DNA of 64,000 nt from Paralithodes platypus (GCA_032716605.1 CM064501.1:26062631-26126630); one strand, 5' to 3'. Counted from the stretch's first letter, positions 41,314 through 52,259 are shown. The notes: generated by a model from the sequence alone, not told the origin. A program made the numbers and translations.

Positions 41314-42897
41314 ATGAAAATTTGGCACAGTTTCCAGAAGTCCGTAAGGTATAGCGATAGTATAGAAAATAGATTAAGTACGGTTACTATAAGTAGAAAT
41401 GATGTGCTTAAGGAAATTGAAAGACTGAAACCTCATAAATCGCCTGGTCCTGATGAGGTATATGCTAGAGTATTAAAAGAATGTAGGGATGAGTTAAGTT
41501 ACCCATTAACATTTTTATTTAACAAGTCATTGGAGACAGGTATAGTTCCAGAAGCTTGGAAGCTTGCAAACGTAGTTCCGATCTTCAAAAAAGGTGACAA
41601 ATCAATAGCATCCAATTACCGTCCCATTAGTCTTACATCAATCATAGGAAAGCTACTAGAGTCAATTATTGCTAGTAAAATTAGAAACCACTTAGATACA
41701 TTTAATTTAATAAATTCTTCTCAGCATGGATTCACTCAGGGACGTTCTTGCCTTACTAATTTGCTTAGTTTTTTCTCAGAGGTATATGAAGCAGTAGATA
41801 ATGACAAGTCATATGATATAATATATTTAGATTTCAGTAAAGCTTTCGACAGAGTCCCCCATGAGAGATTGATGAGAAAGGTTGAGGCGCATGGAATAGG
41901 TGGGGCGTTGTTGGGATGGATTAGGTCATGGCTAATTGGTAGGAAGCAGAGAGTCAGCATAAATGGTACGAAGTCAGAATGGGGAGCAGTCAAAAGTGGT
42001 GTCCCCCAGGGATCTGTATTAGGTCCTCTGTTGTTTGTTATATACATAAATGACCTTGATTTAGGTATAACTAGTAGGATAAGTAAATTTGCAGACGATA
42101 CCAAAATGGGGAGAACAATTGATTCAGATAGAGATATAGAGTGCCTCCAAAGGGATCTAGATACCTTACACGAATGGTCAGTAAATTGGCAGATGAAGTT
42201 TAACATTGACAAATGCAAGGTATTAAAGATAGGGAAGATGCATACAAATGTTAAATATAAACTAGCTAATGTGGAATTAGAAAACTCGAATTGTGAGAAA
42301 GATCTAGGTGTGTTTGTTAGCAATGATTTGAAGCCTAGACAAAAGTGTATAAGCGTTCGAAACAAGGCAAACAGGATTCTCGGGTTCATCTCAAGGAGTG
42401 TGAGTAACAGAACTGCTGATGTTATCTTAAAACTTTACTTGTCAATAGTGAGACCCCATATGGATTATGCTGTTCAATTTTGGTGTCCTTATTACAGAAT
42501 GGACATAGATTCATTGGAGAGAGTACAACGTAGAATGACAAAAATGATCCATAATATTAGAAATCTTCCGTATAAAGAAAGGTTGAAGAAATTAGGCTTA
42601 CATTCGTTAGAGAGACGCAGAGTTAGAGGGAATATGATAGAGGTGTTCAAGTGGGTTAGTGGGATTAACAAAGGGGACATGACAAATGTACTAAAGCTCA
42701 GTGATAGCGAAAGAACTCGTACCAATGGTTTCAAATTAGATAAATTTTGTTTCAGAAAAGATATAGGCAAATATTGGTTTGGTAACAGAGTTGTAGATAG
42801 GTGGAATGGACTACCAAGTGCTATAGTGGGATTAAAAACGATAGGGAGCTTTAAGATAAAATTGGATAAGCATATGGACGAGAAGGGTTGGGTGTGA
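41314..42897 (+). pseudogene. CR1 ORF2 reverse transcriptase and C-terminus (527 codons open)
   Basis: The frame contains [77 protein letters not shown] (first catalytic D), [32 protein letters not shown] (FADD turn), then thumb motifs KDLGVFVSNDLKP and YKERLKKLGLHSLERRRVRG typical of CR1. The stop at 42895 is followed by a CR1 3' UTR. The open stretch is complete from fingers to C-terminus, but the upstream ORF2 is shifted, so it is listed as part of a pseudogene. Confidence 0.9.
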
Positions 42898-43115
42898 AGG
42901 GGGATCAGCAGGGTTGGGCCAATCAGCGCTCTGCAGACCCCCGTAATCCTGCGTTAATCTCTAACCGTTTTGGTAAGATGATCCTCAGGGTATTAGAGTG
43001 TTGAGCCTATAATTGGGCTTTGTAATTGGGGTTGTGTGGGACAGGGATCTGCCTTGCTTAGGCCAATCGGCTTTCTGCAGACTCCCATTTTCTTATGTTC
43101 TTATGTTCTTATGTT

Positions 43116-43118
<3 letters not shown>

Positions 43119-43161
<43 letters not shown>

Positions 43162-44001
43162 TCTATATTGGTCTATATATGATATTTTGGAGAAATTTAC
43201 TTTCTCTCTCTCTCTCTCTCTCGCTCTCTCTCTCTCTTTCCTTTTTCCCATCTGTTTGTGTGACTCGCTGTTTATCAGGTCAATCCCCAGAATACCCTTT
43301 TGACAATTAGCCCCGGGCACTACCATCTTGTAGTATATTCTTTCTCTACCTTCATGTATTTATTCATTTCTTCGCGTGACTCCATGTTGCTTGCAATCAT
43401 TTGATAGGCGTATATCACGGTGTAGGGTTGATTTCATAGTATGAAATCAACCCTACACCGTGATATAGACGCCTATCAAATGATGGTATTGATATTATTA
43501 TTTAGTGTTTGCGAGTTTTCAATCATTTGATAGGCGTATATCACGGTGTAGGGTTGATTTCATAGTATGAAATCAACCCTACACCGTGATATAGACGCCT
43601 ATCAAATGATGATATTGATATTATTATTTAGTGTTTGCGAGTTTTCATTAATTTGATAGGCGTATATCACGGTGTAGGGTTGATTTCATAGTATGAAATC
43701 AACCCTACACCGTGTTATACGCATATCAAATGATTGAAAACTCGCAAACACTAAATAATAATATCAATACCATCATTTGATAGGCGTCTATATCACGGTG
43801 TAGGGTTGATTTCATACTATGAAATCAATCCTACACCGTGATATACGCCTATCAAATGATTGAAAACTCGCAAACACTAAATAATAATATCAATACCATC
43901 ATTTGATAGGCGTCTATATCACGGTGTAGGGTTGATTTCATACTATGAAATCAACCCTACACCGTGATATACGCCTATAAAAAATTATGATATCAATATA
44001 C

Positions 44002-44048
<47 letters not shown>

Positions 44049-44886
44049 TGTTCTATATATGATATTTTGGAGAAATTTACTTTCTCTCTCTCTCTCTCTC
44101 TCTCTTTCCTTCTTCCCATCTGTTTGTGTGACTCACTGTTTATCAGGTCAATCCCCAGAATACCCTTTTGACAATTAGCCCCGGGCACTACCATCTTGTA
44201 GTATATTCTTTCTCTACCTTCATGTATTCATGTATTTATTCATTTCTTCGCGTGACTCCATGTTGCTTGCAATCATTTGATAGGCGTATATCACGGTGTA
44301 GGGTTGATTTCATAGTATGAAATCAACCCTACACCGTGATATAAACGCCTATCAAATGATGATATTGATATTATTATTTAGTGTTTGCGAGTTTTCATTC
44401 ATTTGATAGGCGTATATCACGGTGTAGGGTTGATTTCATAGTATGAAATCAACCCTACACCGTGATATACGCCTATCCAATGATTGAAAACTCGCAAACA
44501 CTAAATAATAATATCAATACCATCATTTGATAAGCGTCTATATCACGGTGTAGGGTTGATTTCATACTATGAAATCAATCCTACAACGTGATATACGCCT
44601 ATCAAATGATTAAAAACTCGCAAACACTAAATAATAATATCAATACCATCATTTGATAGGCGTCTATATCACGGTGTAAGGTGGATTTCATACTATGAAA
44701 TCAACCCTACACCGTGATATACGCCTATCAAATGATTGAAAACTCGCAAACACTAAATATTAATATCAATACCATCATTTGATAGGCGTCTATATCACGG
44801 TGTAGGGTTGATTTCATACTATGAAATCAACCCTACACCGTGATATATACGCCTATAAAAAATGATGATATCAATATACGGTATAT

Positions 44887-44936
<50 letters not shown>

Positions 44937-44985
44937 GTATATACGTATATTTATTGTTCTATATATGATATTTTAGAGAAATTTA

Positions 44986-45033
<48 letters not shown>

Positions 45034-45300
45034 TTCTCTCTTTCTCTTTCCTTCTTCCTATCTTGTTTGTGTGACTTACTGATTACTGTAGGCCACTCCT
45101 CAAACAACCAACCCTCACAGCCACCCGGGCAGTACCACCAAGTAGGATTTTCTTTCTCTACCTTCATGTATTCATGTATTTATTCATTTCTTCGCGTGAC
45201 TCCATGTTGCTTGCAATCATTTGATAGGCGTATATCACGGTGTAGGGTTGATTTAATAGTATGAAATCAACCCTACACCGTGATATATATGCCTATAAAA
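43119..45300. repeat. Hairpin satellite arrays with CT modules and AT runs
   Basis: Three CT-rich modules (about 43160, 44050 and 44955) alternate with hairpin units of the 126-bp family (43390-43975, 44270-44860, 45220-45290). Units switch polarity as in the main array (reverse then forward near 43700 and 44440), again inside hairpins. Several units are diverged (CGTGTTATACGC, CAATCCTACA, ATCCAATG), more than in the 36.5-38.9 kb core. No coding sequence. Confidence 0.85.
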
Positions 45301-45552
45301 AATGATGATATCAATTTACGGTATTTATATATATATATATACTGTATATATATATATACTGTATATTTGTGTATATTGCTTGCAATCATTTGATAGGCGT
45401 ATATATCACGGTATACGGTACATTTGTTTCCTTACGAAGGTGACCTTGAAATTGCTAGGACTTTTCTCTCTCTTTTCGTAAGGAAAGAAATGTACTGTAC
45501 ACGTTATATATACGCCTATCAAATGATTGCAAGCAATATACACCAATATACA

Positions 45553-45590
<38 letters not shown>

Positions 45591-45783
45591 TGTATATTGG
45601 TGTATATTGCTTGCAATCATTTGATAGGCGTATATATCACGGTATACGGTACATTTGTTTCCTTACGAAGGTGACCTTGAAATTGCTACGACTTTTCTCT
45701 CTTTTCGTAAGGAAAGAAATGTACTGTACACGTTATATATACGCCTATCAAATGATTGCAAGCAATATACACCAATATACAGT

Positions 45784-45833
<50 letters not shown>

Positions 45834-45932
45834 TGTATATTGGTGTATATTGCTTGCAATCATTTGATAGGCGTATATATCACGGTATACGGTACATTTG
45901 TTTCCTTACGCAGGTGACCTTGAAATTGCTAG

Positions 45933-45961
<29 letters not shown>
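45301..45961. repeat. Second hairpin satellite family, three units
   Basis: Starting near 45388, 45616 and 45865, units share CATTTGATAGGCGTATATAT, CACGGTATACGGTACATTTG and CTTACGAAGGTGACCTTGAA, and close with GTACTGTACACGTTATATAT plus CGCCTATCAAATGATTGCAA, separated by long TA runs. The outer arms match the 126-bp family; the cores differ and match the 147-bp repeat and the 49.5-kb units. The third unit ends in a CT microsatellite just before the transposase exon. Confidence 0.85.
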
Positions 45962-45969
<8 letters not shown>

Positions 45970-46121
45970 ATCATGTCTTAGTTGTCAAGTTTGAGTCTGC
46001 ACATCCCTCATACGAAATACCATTCCCACAATTTTCATAGGCAACACAAGACAGGCCAAATGACGAAGATCGTCATCCCCACAGCCACGCCCATCCACAT
46101 CCAGGCAGCGAGCTTCATCAG

Positions 46122-47907
46122 AGCCTCCAGTGATGCCCGGTGAGCTAGGGAACATCTCGGAGGTAGTGCAGCAACCACCACTAACCCCCGCCCATGGACA
46201 ACCAGGACCAGCGACGTCAACACCAGCTGTTGTTGCTCCTCCCAGGTTGTCAACGCCACCCGGGCTGCAGCGGATGAGGAGGATCAGGAGGACCAGGCGT
46301 CGGTTGACGATGGCTGAGAGTGATGCCGGCACCGGCTCAAGCTCTCCCGATTCGCCTGAAGCCAGGATATCCCCCACGCCAGCAAGCGACTCTAATGGCG
46401 GGCAGGCACAGCCACAGCCACAGCAGGGACCGCCACAACAAGGACAGCCACAGCAAGGTGCCCGGGGAAGGGCCCGAGGAAGGGCCCAAGGAAGGGCCTG
46501 AGGAAAGGCCCGAGGAAGGGCCGGAAGAGGTGATCGGGTACGTGCTCGGGGAGGTGCCCCAGGAGGTGCCCCAGGAGGTGCCCCGGGAGGTGCCCCAGGA
46601 GGTGCCCCGGGAGGTGCCCCATGAGGTGCCAGAGGAGGTGCCCCGGGAGTGGTCGGGAGGGGCAGGAGGCCGGACGAGCCACCTATCTTTCAGTGGGAGC
46701 ACTGCGAGCCTCGGGATATGCCTGGGGTTCCACCCAATTTTGATAAGGGGACAAATGGCGTCCAGCCTGCCTTTCCCTGTTCCGAAGATGACACCCCTTA
46801 TGACTACTTCCGAGCATTCTTTGACGATGAATTGCTCGGGGACATGGTAAGGGAGACAAACCTCTACGCAAGCCAGCACTCCGAAGAGATGGCCTCGCCC
46901 CACATGAGGAGATGGACGCCCATCGATATCCCTGAGCTCCTCGTGTTTTTGGCCGTCACCATGCTAATGCCCCACATGAGAAAGCACAACATGCTGAATT
47001 ATTGGCTGATGCATGACATTAGATCAACGCCAGTCTTCAACATGTACATGCCCAGGGACCAATACCGGCAAATTCTCAAGTGCTTGCACTTTGTCGACAA
47101 CACTGCCGCACACGGAGCTGACAAGCTTTGGAAAATCCGGCCATTCCTGAACTCCCTCCTGACCAGGTATCGCCGGTTTTTCAAACCTTTTCAGAATGTT
47201 GTGATTGATGAGTCCTTGATCCTCTTCCGTGGACGTCTCTCTTTCAGGCAGTACATTCCGTCGAAGCGTCACCGCTTCGGGATCAAGTTCTTTGTACTGT
47301 GTGACTGCGAGACAGGATACGTGCTGGACTTCATCATCTACACCGCTACTGATGTGGACATTCCAAACGACCTACTGGGTCTTTCAGGGGCGGTTGTGAA
47401 GACACTGATGGAGCCGTATCTGGATGCCAACCGTATCTTGTACAGCGACAATTTCTACACCTCTCCTCTCCTTGCCAGGTATCTCCTTGCAAGGAGCACA
47501 GGAAGCTGTGGAACTGTCAGGGCAAACAGGAAACACTGGCCCAAGTTTCATGCTACACAGAGGGGAGACATCTTCCGGAAGAAGAGCAGCAGTGACAGTA
47601 TACTGGCTATTTGTTGGCATGACACAAAGCCAGTCAATGTCCTCTCCACTTTCCACAAGTCCACAATGCGAGATAGTGGGAAGAAGAGATACCACATGGA
47701 CCCTGTCACCCGCGAGAAGCATCTAGTCCATATCTCCAAACCTGACCTTGTTATGGACTACAACATAAACATGCGGTTGGTGGATAAGAGTGACATGCAA
47801 ATCACTGCTGTTGACTGCCTCAGGAAGACGTGTAAGTGGTATAAGAAGGTGGTACTCCATCTTCTTGATGTCACTATCCTGAACACAGATCAGATCCATT
47901 ACAGCAG
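46122..47907 (+). pseudogene. piggyBac transposase catalytic exon, DDD triad intact, two in-frame stops upstream
   Basis: In one frame this encodes a Pro/Ser-rich region, an Arg/Gly-rich region with GGAP repeats, then from 46649 a 420-codon open stretch with piggyBac motifs: PELLVFLAVTMLMPHMRK, YRQILKCLHF, then VVIDESLILFRGR (D1, 47207-47209), RILYSDNFYTSPLLA (D2, 47447-47449) and LVDKSDMQ (D3, 47783-47785). PiggyBac transposases cut and paste at TTAA with no footprint. Two TGA codons (46499-46501 and 46622-46624) interrupt the low-complexity part, so full-length translation fails unless initiation occurs downstream. The frame meets TAA at 47909, directly in a GT splice-donor context. Confidence 0.88.
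46547..46650. repeat. 12-bp GC-rich minisatellite coding for GGAP
   Basis: Repeats of GGAGGTGCCCCR run in the transposase frame and give Gly-Gly-Ala-Pro units. One unit carries TGA (46622) where the consensus has GGA. Such tracts are prone to replication slippage. Confidence 0.8.
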
Positions 47908-48448
47908 GTAATGGACAAATTTACGACTGCTACACAACGTATCACCTAACAATTGAACTGAGACAACCCGGGGATATGGAAGTAATTAGCAAAACAATAT
48001 GAGTATTTCTCCATATTCATTTATCCTTTGCCGAAAACAAATGACAAAAAGGAACTAGATTTCTCGAACAGAGACTCCGGGTATGAATTGTCCGTTGACA
48101 TATGAAGCAGGGTTGATATCCACTAACCCAAGAGACTAAGTCCTATTGCAATTAATTAATACTTGAATCTTTAACTAATAATACAATTGCGCATAAATTA
48201 CACCATTATTATAGATTTCAAGGAATACATTAACCCCGTTTACACAGATCGTATACATATTTCATGGGGTAGCCATGTATGGAAATTAACCTTACAATTG
48301 GAAAGCGGTAATGTTAGTGGTAGTTGGTTAAAAATAGAACTTCAGAGGATATGAAACCTTACTTAAGTATCGTGTAACCGGCTAATCAGGACATTCAAGT
48401 CTGGAGTCTCATTTGAGAAGACCCGTCTCTTAACATTAATCTTGGTTT
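47901..48448 (+). repeat. 548-bp insert or intron splitting the transposase
   Basis: The segment equals 9857-10404 in reverse complement, so it is a dispersed repeat, not original transposase sequence. Removing exactly these bases restores an uninterrupted reading frame across the join (tyrosine codon reconstituted). Alternatively, splicing from CAG|GTAATG (GT at 47908) to CCAGAG|C (exon from 48456) also keeps the frame. The insert starts ACAGCAGGTAATGG and ends ATCTTGGTTT, with no inverted repeats. Confidence 0.75.
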
Positions 48449-48455
48449 ACCAGAG

Positions 48456-48789
48456 CTCGGTAAGGCTGTTCGCGAAGGACATCATCGACTCCATCTTCAG
48501 GAAGCACGGAACCACACGTATGCTACCACCTCCGAGGCCGATCGTGAATATGCCTGCCCGCCTTGAGAGCCGGGACTACTTCTTGACCCACATGCTTGTG
48601 TTTTGCCCCCGCTCAGCATCACAAATCGCAGCCAACCGGAAGCACGGACTGAAGCAGTGCCACGTCTGCAGACATACAACAAGGAGGAACCAAATCAGGA
48701 AGGAAACTACGTTCATGTGTAGTTATTGTAATGTGGGACTATGCGCTTCTCCATGTTACACAGAGTACCACACACTGGAACACTTCTAG
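48456..48789 (+). pseudogene. piggyBac transposase C-terminus with cysteine-rich domain
   Basis: The segment reads VRLFAKDIIDSIFRKHG, then a linker, then HVCRHTTRRNQIRKETTFMC and CNVGLCASPCYTEYHT. The paired CxxC motifs and terminal His form the cysteine-rich domain that in piggyBac transposases contacts the terminal repeats. It is separated from the catalytic block by the 548-bp insert. A stop follows at 48787. Function would require splicing of the insert. Confidence 0.8.
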
Positions 48790-49200
48790 ACCTCTTCCAA
48801 GACCTCCTCCTCCTCTAGACCTCTTGCCAATCATTCATAAGTTCATGCAATCATTCATTCATCTATTTCAAACTACCTCATGAATTCATGTCATTCAATC
48901 ATTCATATGGTGGAATAGCACACTACCCAAACACAAGTGCATTCATCATCATCAGCAACATCACCCATTACATCCATAAGTTTCTAATCTCATCCATCCA
49001 TCTGCTTCTTGGTCTACCTCATACATCCATGTCATTTGTCTACCTCAATCATATAACTGCCTTTTATCTACCTCAATCCTATAACTGCCTTTTCTACCTC
49101 AATAAAATGTGGATTACACCTCCTGGGAACACCATAAAAAAAAAAATGAGTCATCAACACTACCCCATAGGGTGATTTGGAAATGTGTTGAAATAATATT
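48790..49200 (+). terminator. 3' UTR and polyadenylation signal of the transposase
   Basis: AATAAA at 49101-49106 follows repeated TCATTCAT and CTACCTCAAT motifs; an A-run at 49137-49146 lies 31 bp on. No other ORF is recognised. Confidence 0.5.
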
Positions 49201-49279
49201 ATTTATAAAACAAAACAAAAATTCCTGCAAAGCAAGCGAAACAGAGAGAGAGAGAGTGAAAATGCACGCCTATATATAG

Positions 49280-49313
<34 letters not shown>

Positions 49314-49368
49314 TATACGCCTATCAAATGATTTCAATCAATATACGGTATATATATTATATATATAT

Positions 49369-49404
<36 letters not shown>

Positions 49405-50404
49405 CGTATATTGGTATCAATCATTTGATAGGCATACATATCACCATGTACGTACCGGTACATTGTAGGGACAGAAATGTACCGTATACCGTGATATATA
49501 CGCCTATCAAATGATTGAAATCAATATAGACCAATATACAGTATATATATATTGATATCAATCATTTGATAGGCGTATATATCACGGTATACGGTACATT
49601 TCTCTCCTTATGAAAGGAGAGAGAAGAGTCATAGCAATTTCAAGGTCACATGTACGGTACAGAGTAGGGACAGAAATGTACCGTATACCGTGATATATAC
49701 GCCTATCAAATGATTGAAATCAATATAGACCAATATACAGTATATATATATTGATATCAATCATTTGATAGGTGTATATATCACGGTATACGGTACATTT
49801 CTCTCCTTACGAAAGGAGAGAGAAGAGTCATAGCAATTTCAAGGTCACATGTACGGTACATAGTAGGGACAGAAATGTACCGTATACCGTGATATATACG
49901 CCTATCAAATGATTTAAATCAATATAGACCAATATACAGTATATATATATTGATATCAATCATTTGATAGGCGTCTATATCACGGTATACGGTACATTTT
50001 TCTCCTTACGAAAGGAGAGAGAAGAGTCATAGCAATTTCAAGGTCACATGTACGGTACATAGTAGGGACAGAAATGTACCGTATACCGTGATATATACGC
50101 CTATCAAATGATTGAAATCAATATAGACCAATATACAGTATATATATATATTGATATCAATCATTTGATAGGCGTATATATCACGGTATACGGTACATTT
50201 CTCTCCTTACGAAAGGAGAGAGAAGAGTCATAGCAATTTCAAGGTCGCCTTCGTAAGGAAACAAATATACCGTACATGGTGATATATATAAGAACATAAG
50301 AACATAAGAAAATGGGAGTCTGCAGAAAGCCGATTGGCCTAAGCAAGGCAGATCCCTGTGAATACGCCTATCAAATGATTGATATCAATATTCACCAATA
50401 TACA

Positions 50405-50443
<39 letters not shown>

Positions 50444-50709
50444 GAATATTGATATCAATCATTTGATAGGCATACATATCATCATGTACGTATCGGTACA
50501 TTGTAGGGACAGAAATCTACCGTATACCGTGATATATACGCCTATCAAATGATTGAAATCAATATACACCAATATACAGTATATATATATATTGATATCA
50601 ATCATTTGATAGGCGTATATATCACGGTATACGGTATATTTCTCTCGTAAGGAGAGAAATATACCGTATACCGTGATATACACCGATATACAGTATATAT
50701 ATATATATA

Positions 50710-50749
<40 letters not shown>

Positions 50750-50760
50750 TATATATATAC
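49201..50760. repeat. Third hairpin satellite family, about 200-bp period, with AT runs
   Basis: Units begin CATTTGATAGGCGTATATAT near 49564, 49762, 49961 and 50162, then CGGTATACGGTACATTTCTC, an internal hairpin of CTCTCCTTACGAAAGGAGAG type, and close in GTACCGTATACCGTGATATA. Shorter units lie near 49424, 50459 and 50605. The outer arms match the 126-bp family. No coding sequence. Confidence 0.88.
50288..50362 (-). mobile_element. CR1 3'-end fragment inside a hairpin satellite unit
   Basis: The minus strand reads CAGGGATCTGCCTTGCTTAG, CGGCTTTCTGCAGACTCCCA and TTTTC followed by TTCTTATG repeats, matching 43044-43110. Only the last 70 or so bases are present, which suits extreme 5' truncation on insertion. 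It interrupts an AT-rich palindromic unit. Confidence 0.85.
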
Positions 50761-51438
50761 CGTATGTGTACGGTAGCTTGTAAGGAATGAAATTTATTAG
50801 TGATAAATGAAAGAGAATACAGAAACTGAACTGAAAATAGAGTGAAAAAGATATAATAATACAGAAATATTACAAGCAAATAAAGAAAGAGGGATTAGAG
50901 AAAAGAATAATGAGAATTACATATACAAAAGGGAGAAATATAGAGAAGAGAGACAGGGAGGAAGGGAGACAGCGCGTACGAAGGAGAAGGGAGGAGAGAG
51001 AGAGAAAGCGAGCTAGCCAGAGAGAGAGAGAGAGAGTCAGACAGACAGACAAGAGGAGTGAGAGAGACAGAAAGAGAGAGAGAGAGAGCGAGAATACAGA
51101 AATAAGGAGAAACAAGATAAAATAAGAAGGCTTACCGAAGGAATAATAGACGCGCGTGAGGCCGAAGTCAGGACATAGCGAACGCGTCCGAACGCGCCTG
51201 GGAAATAGACCAAAAAGTAGCCTCCCTTCCTCACCTCCTCCCACCCTCCACACTCGCTCACTTCATTCAGAATAGACTTCTATGGGGAGACGGAGAGTTG
51301 TTCGTTCCAAAAATCATCGTTTCGTTCCGATTGGAGCCATAGTTACGGCGCTAGTGCGAGTGAAAATGAGCGAATATTTCGGGATTGTGCCCGCTGGGCG
51401 GCTCGGTGTAAAATACCGCCTAGCCCGCCAATAAGGTG
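50761..51438. other. AG-rich DNA and right subterminal region of the piggyBac element
   Basis: AG-rich tracts run from about 50930 to 51110. From 51390 CCCGCTGGGCGG and then TACCGCCTAGCCCGCC match the right end of the 480-bp MITE, and the element ends AATAAGGTG before TTAA at 51439. ORFs on either strand through the AG tracts are low-complexity artefacts. Confidence 0.6.
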
Positions 51439-51442
51439 TTAA

Positions 51443-52259
51443 CTAAAGCCAGCACTCATAGGAAACAATACCTTATAATATCAGACTCCTAGTCTAGCAT
51501 TATCTAATCCAGCAGAACACTAATAATTAAAGGATGCAGTACTTAAACAATATAAATGCCAACCAATGCTTCGTGATCCACTTATCTTAACAACTAACAT
51601 ACATGGGTTATATCAGACCTTAACGCACAATACAACTGGCCAGCATGAAGCTGATTTTGCAGAGTTAACCAGAGGGGGTATAATATTAATAAAAGGTGGT
51701 GAAAGATATGGAAAATGAGAGAGATAGGCAGAGGAAAAGATTCTCAGGTGCGAGCGGGGTACAGGTAGCAAGGGAAAAAGATGGGTGCATTCTAGAAACC
51801 AGATCTGAGGGAGAGAGTGGCGAGGAACTGTATATATACTCGCACCAGCTCGAGCCGCGTGGGAAAACAAGCGGTTACAAGTCCTCTAGCCACTAGCAAG
51901 GTAGCTAACAGCATGGAAAGGACCTCTCTCAACCAACCCCCACGAACGAGGCAGCCAGCCGTGACGTCATCGAGCGGGACAAAAACACTACGCGCTCCCT
52001 CTCACTCTGTTCTACTCTCTCTCTCTCCCAGATCCCATCATTACTAGTTAATGATAAAACATATACTTTACAATTAAATATAGAAAGCCTTGACATGGGT
52101 GAAAACAAAGAGCCTTTCTGGACTGCCCATGACACAAGCTTTCATATGAAATAAAGCACACTCTAATACATAAACTGTAGCCCCATCCACTGCCCTGGCG
52201 ATCCTAGCGGGTCACTGTAGGACAAGCCATGCGGTTCTAACGGAGTGGTTAACGTCACA
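51443..52259. other. Unassigned DNA between the piggyBac and LTR-derived elements
   Basis: No recognised gene. Short ORFs at 51696-51896 and 51817-52047 have no motif. A CT-rich run lies at 52010-52030. This may be unique host sequence. Confidence 0.4.

Larger units (their letters stand above)
33323..42083. repeat. 8.7-kb inverted repeat centred near 37.70 kb
   Basis: Positions pair as x and about 75406 minus x: the esterase-like ORF (35867 with 39538), the ORF2 start (35538 with 39870) and the reverse-transcriptase ORF (34092 with 41314). Each arm is about 3.2 kb (CR1 plus two AG/CT-rich modules and AT runs) and nearly identical, even in small variants. The 2.3-kb core is the hairpin satellite, mostly forward in its left half and reverse in its right half. 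Real inverted duplication and assembly or library foldback artefact both need consideration. Confidence 0.88.
39610..43118 (+). mobile_element. CR1 LINE, right copy with intact 3' end
   Basis: The copy includes an ORF1 end with an esterase-like block, an ORF2 with endonuclease and reverse transcriptase, a 3' UTR and the octamer tail TTCTTATG repeated at about 43092-43117. Short 8-bp 3' repeats and no poly-A are diagnostic of CR1/L3-type LINEs. Frameshifts at about 40205 and 41040 and further small indels make the copy non-functional as it stands. The 5' end lies in a TA run near 39600 and is probably truncated within ORF1. Confidence 0.9.
32196..51438 (+). mobile_element. Giant piggyBac-type transposon, about 19.2 kb
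   Basis: TTAA flanks the unit at 32192-32195 and 51439-51442. The left end CCCTTAAATGGCGG and the right end (reverse-complemented) CACCTTATTGGCGG are imperfect inverted repeats, and both termini match the 480-bp MITE in the gypsy LTR. The transposase is in pieces: exon 1 32394-32691, catalytic block 46122-47907, C-terminal block from about 48456. Typical piggyBac elements are a few kb, so most of this length is repeats: a 147-bp tandem repeat, two CR1 copies in opposite orientation, hairpin satellites and microsatellites, mainly in intron 1 and after the gene. I infer one element from termini plus transposase; two unrelated ends flanking by chance is the alternative. Confidence 0.75.

Noticed and set aside
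33323..42083. Pure SMRTbell-type foldback artefact
   Set aside because: Not fully excluded, but the arms have private indels, flanks differ and the central array is not mirror-symmetric, which a simple foldback read would not give.
46337..46903. 188-codon minus-strand ORF rich in GTSWGTSRGTS-like repeats
   Set aside because: It is the antisense shadow of the GC-rich minisatellite and transposase coding region.
50870..51253. Leu/Ser-rich minus-strand ORF resembling a membrane protein
   Set aside because: The composition comes from the AG/CT microsatellite; no conserved motif.
32196..51438. Teratorn-like piggyBac carrying a herpesvirus or nimavirus genome
   Set aside because: All cargo ORFs are CR1 or low-complexity; no viral capsid, polymerase or packaging motif is readable.
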